A stretch of 64,000 nucleotides of DNA from Methanothrix sp. (GTDB lineage: Archaea > Halobacteriota > Methanosarcinia > Methanotrichales > Methanotrichaceae), in the NCBI GenBank assembly GCA_026394555.1, contig JAPKXZ010000071.1, positions 1-64,000 on the forward strand, read 5' to 3'. A model generated the notes under the pieces. That model did no database searches and was not told the DNA's origin. It was given only the letters and a program-made list of their open reading frames with translations. How positions within the stretch are numbered: the first letter of the stretch is position 1; every line of letters starts with the position of its first letter. Shown here one piece after another: positions 16,839-23,393 of the stretch. Made by a program: the position numbers and the translations under genes.

Positions 16839-18103
16839 GTAGATGCACCTTTCAATGCCAGGGGAACAATTCTGGTCATATGCGTCTCAGGTCCGTATAC
16901 TTCAATGGGCACGCCTAGCCTTCCGCCAACACTACGCATGAGCTTCAGCCCCTGCTCATAATTGGGGCCGCCTCTCCTCACATAAATCTTGACGCCCGCA
17001 TCCTGTAGCTTTTGCTGGTACTCCTCTAAGGCCGTGACCACGCCCTTGAAGGTTTTGGCCACATCTGTGAAGTTGGCAATAGCGCCTCCGATGAGCAGCA
17101 TCTTTCCGCGGGGGTCAATGCCACGCGTCATCAGGTCCAGAATGGTCCTGGTGTAGTAGTAAGTCTCCTCGGTATTGGGATCGCCGCTGTATTCGCCGTA
17201 ATTGGCCATCTCCTTGGCAAAGCCCAGATCGCAGATGGTATCGGCGTAGATCACGCTCGCCCCGCCTCCTGCCACCATGGTCCAGACCCTTCCATCCGGA
17301 TTTAAAATGGTCAGCTTCAAAGATGCTCCCGTCTTGGAATCAAGATCTTTGATGAACTGCTCTTCCTTGGAAAGGCTTCTGCCGAAGGGCTCGGGGAAAG
17401 CGAGACCTGACCATCTCTTCCTCTGCCAGTACTCCTCGGCATCATCAAGCTTGGCCACCATATCCAAAGGCACAATTGATCCGTTATGGAAGGTGAAGGG
17501 ATTGATCTCCAGATAGGAAAAGCCCGTTTCTGCATAAAAGCGCCACAAAGCCTTGATGAAATTCTCAACGGCGGTGCTCTTTTCCCCTAGATCCCCTGGC
17601 AAGCGGGACTTTATATCAACGCCATCTATTCCGGTCAGTACATCCACATGAAAACGAACTACTTTGTCCCAATTCTCCTCCACAAAGACGCCGCCTTGCA
17701 TGGAGAAGAATATGTTGTCGCCATCGCTGTTCGAGCTGATGGCCACATAAAGCTCCTCTATGTGGGGTATGAATGGTTCAATTAAGAAATGGGATAGCCT
17801 TCCGGTTATGTCTCCAATTGCGACCAGTGCGCCCATGTTCTCCTGAAGGAACTTCTTCGCCATATCCCAATCTGCATCCAGAAGAACCAGCCCGTGCTTG
17901 CCCCTCTTTCCAAAGAGCTGATCCGGCTTGACGACTAGCCTTGCCGTCTTCAGCCAGGGATGAGTTGATGCCAACTCTTCCAGATCGGTCTCTGGTCCTA
18001 CAAGGGCGAGATCGCCCTTATAGGAGAATTCATTGAGGTACTGGGGAAGGAATCCGGCCAGCAAACGTTTTGCATCGTACTCCCTAATGCCTCTTTGTGC
18101 CAT
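16835..18103 (-). CDS. aclB: ATP-citrate lyase, ATP-grasp/citrate-binding subunit, 422 aa
   Basis: From ATG 18103 the protein starts MAQRGIREYDAKRLLAGFLP, typical of the small citrate lyase subunit. Its ATP-grasp features include VVKPDQLFGKRGKHGLV and YLEINPFTF, followed by a C-terminal succinyl-CoA-synthetase-like domain (VAGGGASVIYADTI, LLIGGAIANFTDVA). Longer upstream frames lack homology. It is the first gene of a minus-strand operon with aclA and an aconitase-family gene. A TATA-like sequence (GTTTGTAAATAAG on the minus strand, about 30-45 bases upstream) lies in the 112-bp divergent gap to the gene at 18216. Confidence 0.85.
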   Translation of the reverse strand: MAQRGIREYDAKRLLAGFLPQYLNEFSYKGDLALVGPETDLEELASTHPWLKTARLVVKPDQLFGKRGKHGLVLLDADWDMAKKFLQENMGALVAIGDITGRLSHFLIEPFIPHIEELYVAISSNSDGDNIFFSMQGGVFVEENWDKVVRFHVDVLTGIDGVDIKSRLPGDLGEKSTAVENFIKALWRFYAETGFSYLEINPFTFHNGSIVPLDMVAKLDDAEEYWQRKRWSGLAFPEPFGRSLSKEEQFIKDLDSKTGASLKLTILNPDGRVWTMVAGGGASVIYADTICDLGFAKEMANYGEYSGDPNTEETYYYTRTILDLMTRGIDPRGKMLLIGGAIANFTDVAKTFKGVVTALEEYQQKLQDAGVKIYVRRGGPNYEQGLKLMRSVGGRLGVPIEVYGPETHMTRIVPLALKGAST

Positions 18104-18215
18104 GTTCAAAACCACCTTCGCCGCCTTAATGATTTTCTTATTTACAAACCTTTCTAAAGGAAAAAGCCTAAAATGGCTCTTGAATGGCGAAATACTCTCG
18201 GGAGACCGACCTACT

Positions 18216-19214
18216 ATGAAGTGTCCTGTCTGCAAAAAAGGCTGCATTCAGCCTGCAAATGAGGTTCTGGCAGAGATCGAGCAGAGGTACCCGGCCTGCC
18301 CCGCATGCGCGCCGGAGCCCAATTTAGACAAAACTGCCGGGTCAAAGCTTCTTCCGGAAAAGGTGGAAAGGTGCAGATCCTGCGGCAAAGCAACGCTTGA
18401 CGGCGTAATGCTCGATGCCCTGCGCCTGCTGCAAGGCTACGGTCTGCGCGATGAAGATGAAACGTTGCGCTCCGTGGGCTCGCCGCTCATTGAGGTCGGC
18501 TATCCCCTGGCCTACTCGCCCCGGCTTGGGCCCAGGAGCCTGATACTTTCTGGTGATAGGTACAGCAAAGAGGCTGCCGAGGCTATGCTCGATCACATTC
18601 CGGAGATCAAGGGGGTGATTCTGAGCCGAGGCGTTGCTGGCGTCATCGACTCAGGGAAAAAGCCCCAGGAGAATGTGCTAATGGCCGGCTGCGACATGCG
18701 CGCCGACATCTCTCAGAGCCTCTTTGGGGAAACGGTGATATACAAAAGCCAGTCGCGAATACACATTGAATTTTCCCGGCAGAGCGCCCCCAAGATGAGA
18801 ATTTTAGAGCAGCTATATTTGCAAGGAAAGCTTCGCGATGTGGTGGATGGGCTCGCGGGTCCGGGAACACTGGGGATGATGTGCGTTTTAGCCGGGGCCA
18901 AGCGCGTGGTGCTCAATGATGCCTGGCTTGCCAGCGTGCAAAACGTGCTGCTCAATCTGGAAGTTAATAGAAGCTTGCTTGGAATCGATGAGATAGAGTA
19001 TCCGGAAACTTCCAGGAGCGCCGTGGGAAGGGCGCCGGTGCTCGTCGGTCGCGCCCATGGGGCATGTGAGATCGAGGTCTATCATGGCGACCTTTTGCGG
19101 CTATTTTCCAGAGCGCGGCCCGCCGACATTTGCCTGATCGATCACTTTCCCGGCGCGAATACATCGGAGATGGAGAGGGCCTGCCGATGCTGTAAAGAGA
19201 TAGTAGTCGTGTAA
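18216..19214 (+). CDS. Zinc-ribbon protein with a methyltransferase-like domain, 332 aa
   Basis: The start ATG 18216 gives an N-terminus MKCPVCKKGC with more CxxC pairs later (CPACAPEP, CRSCGK), suggesting two small zinc sites. The middle part is of unknown type. Residues about 215-330 look like a class I SAM methyltransferase: VDGLAGPGTLGMMCVLAGAK (glycine loop), RVVLNDAWLASVQNVLLNLE (acidic loop as in Trm5-like enzymes), and ADICLIDHFPG as the later strand. A tRNA or small-molecule methyltransferase is possible, but no substrate is known. It is divergently transcribed from aclB. Confidence 0.6.
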   Translation: MKCPVCKKGCIQPANEVLAEIEQRYPACPACAPEPNLDKTAGSKLLPEKVERCRSCGKATLDGVMLDALRLLQGYGLRDEDETLRSVGSPLIEVGYPLAYSPRLGPRSLILSGDRYSKEAAEAMLDHIPEIKGVILSRGVAGVIDSGKKPQENVLMAGCDMRADISQSLFGETVIYKSQSRIHIEFSRQSAPKMRILEQLYLQGKLRDVVDGLAGPGTLGMMCVLAGAKRVVLNDAWLASVQNVLLNLEVNRSLLGIDEIEYPETSRSAVGRAPVLVGRAHGACEIEVYHGDLLRLFSRARPADICLIDHFPGANTSEMERACRCCKEIVVV

Positions 19215-19261
19215 ATAATGATAGAACAATAATTGAGGAACGATTGGATAATAAAGATTAG

Positions 19262-19336
19262 TGGGACAGCGCGGATTCGAACCGCGGTCCAAGAGTCCCA
19301 AACCCTCGAGGATAGACCAGGCTACCCCACTGTCCC
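19262..19336 (-). tRNA. tRNA-Pro (anticodon UGG)
   Basis: The complement folds as a full cloverleaf: acceptor GGGACAG/CTGTCCC, D arm with GGTAGCCTGGTCTATCC, anticodon stem GAGGG/CTCTT with loop TTTGGGA (anticodon TGG followed by G37, normal for proline), T arm CGCGG TTCGAAT CCGCG and discriminator A. CCA is not encoded and no intron is present. Confidence 0.93.
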
Positions 19337-19474
19337 AAAATGCAGTAGGCCTACTGGTCTGTGGCCTTTAAAAGGCTTTTGCTAGGCATTTCCCTGGTGC
19401 GACCATCAAAGCATTGCGATTCGAGAAAAAACTAATCACAACCTTTTTAAATCCTGCTTTGATAGGGACATCTC

Positions 19475-19654
19475 ATGGGAAAGACAGGAAGCATAGTATG
19501 GGTCAAGATTAAGGGTAGAAAGGGTCAGATCCGGCAGGTTACTAAGGCCGAGGCCACTCACAAGAAGCCCGGTCCGATGCAAAGATATACGGCAGCAGGT
19601 TCTAGAGTCAAAAAGATAAAGAGATCTCTGAAGGCTACTCAAATCAGAACATGA
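19475..19654 (+). CDS. Small basic methanogen protein, DUF5350-like, 59 aa
   Basis: ATG 19475 to TGA 19652-19654. The product is very basic, begins MGKTGSIVWVKIKGRKGQIR and continues with HKKPGPMQRYTAAGSRVKKI. I recognise it as the short conserved methanogen family DUF5350; function unknown, but the charge suggests RNA or ribosome binding. Its stop overlaps the start of thiI (ATGA), so the two are translationally coupled. A TATA-like TTTTTAAATCC lies about 30 bases upstream. Confidence 0.75.
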   Translation: MGKTGSIVWVKIKGRKGQIRQVTKAEATHKKPGPMQRYTAAGSRVKKIKRSLKATQIRT

Positions 19655-20826
19655 TCTCCCAGGACGTAGTCTTGGTTCGCTACGGGGAGATCACACTAAA
19701 AGATAGCTGGACCAGGCAGAACTGGGAACGCATTTTAGCCGGCAATATAGCTTTTTCCTTGCATCGAGCCGGGGTGGAGCATAGAATGGAAAGGGGCGAG
19801 GGCAGGATCTTCGTCCATACCTCTGACTCCAGGGCAAGCGAGATTGCGGCACGGGTTTTTGGTGTGGTCTCAACCAGCCCCGCCCTAACTGTAGCTTCCG
19901 ATCTGGAAGAGATAAGCCGGGCGGCAGCGGAGCTGGCAGGCCTGGCCAAGCCGAGCACTTTTGCCATCCGGCCCAGGCGCTCAGGGGTCTCATTCTCCAG
20001 CGAACAGATCGGACGGGTCGTGGGCGAAGCGGTTAGAGTTGCGACGTTCTCCACCGTGGACCTGAATAAACCGGAACTGGAGATCTTCGTTGAGGCCAGG
20101 AAGGATCGAACCCTAATCTTCACAAAGGTTGTGAAGGGCGTGGGCGGCCTGCCTCTGGGCTCGCAGGGCAAGATGTTAGTGCTCATTTCCGGTGGCATTG
20201 ACTCGCCTGTTGCCGCCTGGATGATGATGAAGAGGGGCTGTCCGGTCACTCTCCTGCATTTCGACTCCCGACCTTATGCCGATGCCATAGACCAGTCCAT
20301 GAGATGCGCAAAGGTTCTGGCGGACTGGACGGCAGGCAGGAAGATTGATTTTATCACCATTCCCATCAGCCGGGGAATTGAGAAAATAGCATCTCACTAT
20401 CCTAGAGCCACTTGCGTTCTCTGCCGGCGCTTGATGTACCGCATAGCGACCGAGGTCATGCAGATGCAGGGATGCCTGGGCATTGTCACCGGCTATTCCA
20501 TGGGCCAGGTGGCCTCGCAGACCGCAGATAACATCCTGGCTGAGCAGGCAGCGATCGGAGTTCCAGTCTTCCATCCGCTCATCTCTCTGGACAAAACGGA
20601 GATCACTGATCTGGCCAGAAAGGTTGGCACCTACGGCATTGCCGCAGAGACCAAATCCTGCACTGCCGTGCCCAGCAAGCCCATGACTCGGGCCAAGAAG
20701 GACGAGATCCTCCTGGCAGAAGAAGAGCTGGGGCTCCGGGAAATAGCCAGGGCGCTGGTCAAAGAGATGACGGTAACCAGAATCGGATACCAGGATATTG
20801 ACGTGCCGCAAGAAGGCCTGGAATGA
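19651..20826 (+). CDS. thiI: tRNA sulfurtransferase ThiI (4-thiouridine synthesis), 391 aa
   Basis: The N-terminal ferredoxin-like and THUMP domains (residues 1-165; VRYGEITLK at the start, IEVFARKDR-like segment later) bind tRNA. The PP-loop SGGIDSPVAAWMMMKRG near residue 180 activates U8 with ATP. CVLCRRLMYR near residue 258 supplies a conserved Cys pair typical of archaeal members. There is no rhodanese domain, as in other methanogens. The product makes s4U8 in tRNA and may aid thiazole synthesis. Confidence 0.88.
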   Translation: MISQDVVLVRYGEITLKDSWTRQNWERILAGNIAFSLHRAGVEHRMERGEGRIFVHTSDSRASEIAARVFGVVSTSPALTVASDLEEISRAAAELAGLAKPSTFAIRPRRSGVSFSSEQIGRVVGEAVRVATFSTVDLNKPELEIFVEARKDRTLIFTKVVKGVGGLPLGSQGKMLVLISGGIDSPVAAWMMMKRGCPVTLLHFDSRPYADAIDQSMRCAKVLADWTAGRKIDFITIPISRGIEKIASHYPRATCVLCRRLMYRIATEVMQMQGCLGIVTGYSMGQVASQTADNILAEQAAIGVPVFHPLISLDKTEITDLARKVGTYGIAAETKSCTAVPSKPMTRAKKDEILLAEEELGLREIARALVKEMTVTRIGYQDIDVPQEGLE

Positions 20827-21117
20827 TTTGTCCGTTCGTAATATCAACAGTCATTATTGATAATATCTGATCAGTAAGTAATGAACTGACTTAAGGATTA
20901 TAAACTGAGATTCTTTTTTTAAACTCCGCAATAGTTCTCTCAAAAGCAATCGATCAATGATTTGGCATTGGAGTATTTAGTGGTATTCTTGCTAATCGCT
21001 AATGTATCAATAGTTATTTGTTATGGATGATATTATTAGGACTAAAATAATACACAATTTTCTAGATTTATGCCACAATTTCGACACCAATCCCAGACAA
21101 ATAAAGGCGTAAAACAT

Positions 21118-21164
21118 AAATATTTAAAGAAGATAGTATAGACATCAATTGCAAATTAATTGAT
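21118..21164 (+). promoter_or_regulatory. TATA box and inverted repeat ahead of the KGG stress peptide
   Basis: AAATATTTAAAG around 21118-21129 is a good TATA box. ATCAATT (21144-21150) and AATTGAT (21158-21164) form a perfect inverted repeat just at the expected transcription start, a possible repressor site. The remainder of 20827-21249 is AT-rich and shows no gene. Confidence 0.45.
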
Positions 21165-21249
21165 AATCACATTTGTCGTAAATCCCACAATGAAGGGAAG
21201 AATACTGGCAAATGAATTAATTTCAATAATAAGTTTCGGAGAGATCTGG

Positions 21250-21453
21250 ATGGCTGAAGATAAAAGAAGTTCCAAAAAAGATGTAAAGGGCACGATGACC
21301 GTTCAGGAGGCAGGCAGAAAAGGCGGCATGAAGACCGCCCAAACTCATGGCAAGGATTTCTATGAAGAAATCGGCCACAAGGGCGGCCAGAGGGTCAAAG
21401 AACTCATTGAAGAAGGAAAGAGATCCAAGGCACTGAGCAGAGAGAAGCAGTAG
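21250..21453 (+). CDS. KGG-repeat general stress protein, 67 aa
   Basis: ATG 21250 follows a GGAGAGATCTGG leader with a ribosome site. The protein is hydrophilic and contains two KGG motifs, EAGRKGGMKTAQTHGKDF and EIGHKGGQRVKELIEEGKR. This is the stress-induced bacterial GsiB/plant Em-like pattern linked with desiccation and osmotic stress. It is transcribed alone from an AT-rich promoter region and followed by a T run. Confidence 0.8.
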   Translation: MAEDKRSSKKDVKGTMTVQEAGRKGGMKTAQTHGKDFYEEIGHKGGQRVKELIEEGKRSKALSREKQ

Positions 21454-21457
21454 CGCC

Positions 21458-21464
21458 TTTTTTT
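21458..21464 (+). terminator. T-run terminator after the KGG gene
   Basis: Seven T residues in CGCCTTTTTTTGC directly after the stop codon match the archaeal oligo-T termination signal. Confidence 0.4.
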
Positions 21465-21479
21465 GCAGGATAGCAGGGC

Positions 21480-21607
21480 AAGTCCAGGTAAAGGTAGATT
21501 ATTTGTCGCTTTGCTTGGACCGGCATCTTGGCCAGGATCATTCCTCGCTTGGTGCGAGTGAGGGCATAGCCGCCTTTGAGCTTTTTGCCCTCACATAGTA
21601 GTATATC
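21480..21607 (-). pseudogene. Possible short gene remnant (DNA-ligase-D phosphoesterase-like?)
   Basis: The minus strand reads GKKLKGGYALTRTKRGMIL from about 21590, bounded by an in-frame stop upstream. The GKKLKGGYAL segment resembles the 3'-phosphoesterase domain linked to LigD. Only about 40 codons remain, so this is at most a fragment. A 9-bp inverted repeat (21558-21566/21586-21594) falls in the same place. Confidence 0.25.
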
Positions 21608-21677
21608 ATTTGCAGGCTATAGAAAAGTTTTGAGAAGATGCCATCAGGCCGGAATCGGTCCGACCCGTTTGCATAAA

Positions 21678-22325
21678 TCAAGCCGGCGGGAGAAGAGCGA
21701 GAAGCTTCTTTGCCGAGGCTACCGGGTCCTCTGCCTCGTAGACCGATCTGCCCACGATTAGATAGTCGGCTCCTGCCAGCAGAGCTGCGCCAGCGGAGCC
21801 ACCTTGAGCACCTACGCCTGGCGAGATGATGACACGCTCTCCGATGATGGAACGGATCTGCTTAATTCTATCCGGGCGCGTGGCCGGGGCCACCACTCCG
21901 GCTGCGCCCACCTCCACCGCCAGCCGGGCCATCTTCTCGGCCAGGGGCGCCATAAACAGCTGTGCTCCGGGGTGGCTCATCTCTGTTACCACATAGAGAT
22001 CAGCCCCGTGCTCTGCAGCACTCTTGGCGCAGGCAAGAAGAGAGTCCTTTCCTGGGAAGGCCTGAGCGATAATGCCGCAGGCTCCCGCGCCCAGCACCGC
22101 CTGGCAGATGAGCCGGTTGGTGTTGGGTATGTCGGCCACTTTCAGGTCGGCGATGACCGGCAGAGTGGTAGCGATCTGCGTTACGATTCCAAGACCAGCA
22201 GAGAGAATAAGAGGATAGCCGATCTTGATGGCGTCGAAATAGCCGCAAAGCTTCTCGACGAGCGAAAGAGCCTGCTCTCGGGTTGTGACATCCAGTGCCA
22301 GGATCAGCCTTGTCTTTTTCTTCAT
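21678..22325 (-). CDS. pyrF: Orotidine 5'-phosphate decarboxylase
   Basis: It converts OMP to UMP in pyrimidine synthesis. The key segment VIADLKVADIPNTN carries the catalytic Asp-Lys-Asp. LILALDVT near the start and ISPGVGAQGG plus LIVGRSVYEAEDP at the phosphate-binding end fit the archaeal type. ATG 22325 has an AAAGGAAG ribosome site at proper spacing; ATG 22334 would put it too close. It is a single gene, with a dispersed repeat upstream. Confidence 0.9.
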   Translation of the reverse strand: MKKKTRLILALDVTTREQALSLVEKLCGYFDAIKIGYPLILSAGLGIVTQIATTLPVIADLKVADIPNTNRLICQAVLGAGACGIIAQAFPGKDSLLACAKSAAEHGADLYVVTEMSHPGAQLFMAPLAEKMARLAVEVGAAGVVAPATRPDRIKQIRSIIGERVIISPGVGAQGGSAGAALLAGADYLIVGRSVYEAEDPVASAKKLLALLPPA

Positions 22326-22380
22326 GAAGGTCATCTTCCTTTGGACTTTAAGTTGAATTTAGGTACGAATGTGGGATTAG

Positions 22381-22495
22381 AGCTAACGACCACGATCACC
22401 ACAAAGACACAAAGGCACAAAGACAAACCAAACAATTACTCTCTTTGCGCGTCCTTTGTGTCTTTGTGCCTTTGTGGTGAAATTCGTAAGCCATT
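22381..22495. repeat. Dispersed CACAAAG-type repeat, copy 3, as a long inverted repeat
   Basis: CACCACAAAGACACAAAGG...CACAAAG (22397-22423) faces CTTTGTGTCTTTGTGCC...TTTGTGGTG (22453-22479). The two arms can form a 27-bp imperfect stem with a loop of about 30 bases between pyrF and the HAD gene. AGCTAACGACC at the left edge matches the second module of copies 1, 2 and 5. Confidence 0.65.
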
Positions 22496-22507
22496 TCCTT
22501 CTCATGA

Positions 22508-23146
22508 CTAAATGCAGCCGTCGATCAGCACCACAGCCTCTCGCAGATCGCCCACTACCTCGCGACCAGAGCGTTCCCCCTTGCGATCCAGAAAGAGCGC
22601 ATCCAGACCCGCCTCCAGGGGCGACTCGTAATCGTAATTGTAGTGATCGCCAATATGCAGGACCTCAAAGGGCTTGGCGCCCATGTGGGCACAGACCGTG
22701 CCGTAGATGAGAGGCGATTTCTTGACCTCCCGGAAATCTGAGGTAGCGGAGAAGGTCTCGCTGAAGTAGTCGGAAAGACCTTCCAGCTCGATGTCGATGA
22801 ACTCGCGAGCAGCATTGGATGTCACCACCAGCTCATAGTTTTCGGCGAGAAGATCCAGCACCTCCTGCACCTCAGGATAGGTCTCGATCTCGTCCTCGTA
22901 CATCTGCAAGAGCTCGTCCTTGCCAACCTTCAGTCCGAACCTCTCGATCCAGTACATGAGGTCGTACCACTCCAGCCGATCGCTGCCGATCTTCATGTAC
23001 TCGCCGACAACATAACTCTTGGCAACGGGAAAGTCCAGGCCGGTCTTTTCGGCGTAAAGCATAGGCATGCCTTCCATCCAGACCTTGTCCACGAACCTGG
23101 AGTTGACCAGGGTGCCGTCCATGTCCAGGGATATGACGCGAATCAT
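22508..23146 (-). CDS. HAD-family phosphatase, 212 aa
   Basis: Motif I is ISLDMDGTLVNS (Asp nucleophile and DxDGT), motif II VVTSNAA, and motif III/IV VKKSPLIYG plus HIGDHYNYDYE. An alpha-helical cap of about 85 residues (WMEGMPMLYAEK to YPEVQE) lies between motifs I and II, as in phosphoglycolate phosphatase-like members. The substrate is unknown. The start ATG 23146 follows a plausible ribosome site. Confidence 0.8.
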   Translation of the reverse strand: MIRVISLDMDGTLVNSRFVDKVWMEGMPMLYAEKTGLDFPVAKSYVVGEYMKIGSDRLEWYDLMYWIERFGLKVGKDELLQMYEDEIETYPEVQEVLDLLAENYELVVTSNAAREFIDIELEGLSDYFSETFSATSDFREVKKSPLIYGTVCAHMGAKPFEVLHIGDHYNYDYESPLEAGLDALFLDRKGERSGREVVGDLREAVVLIDGCI

Positions 23147-23393
23147 TTAATTCTCCGGTTGTTGGTGGTTTGGATCGCTCTATGGGTTATTATTCTTTTT
23201 GGGCCAAAATGATATTTAATCGAATCTGATTTTTTTACGACTGCCGTAAAGCTTATATTCGTTATATGTCGTAGTACGTCGCATGCCGTAAATCGTGGTG
23301 GAGAATTGGGGTGGGGAGAGTGGAGCTTATTTGCCTCAGTTATTTGACTTCGACCGCTTTCGGCGTTTACCGAAGAAAAAGGAGAGTGATTTC

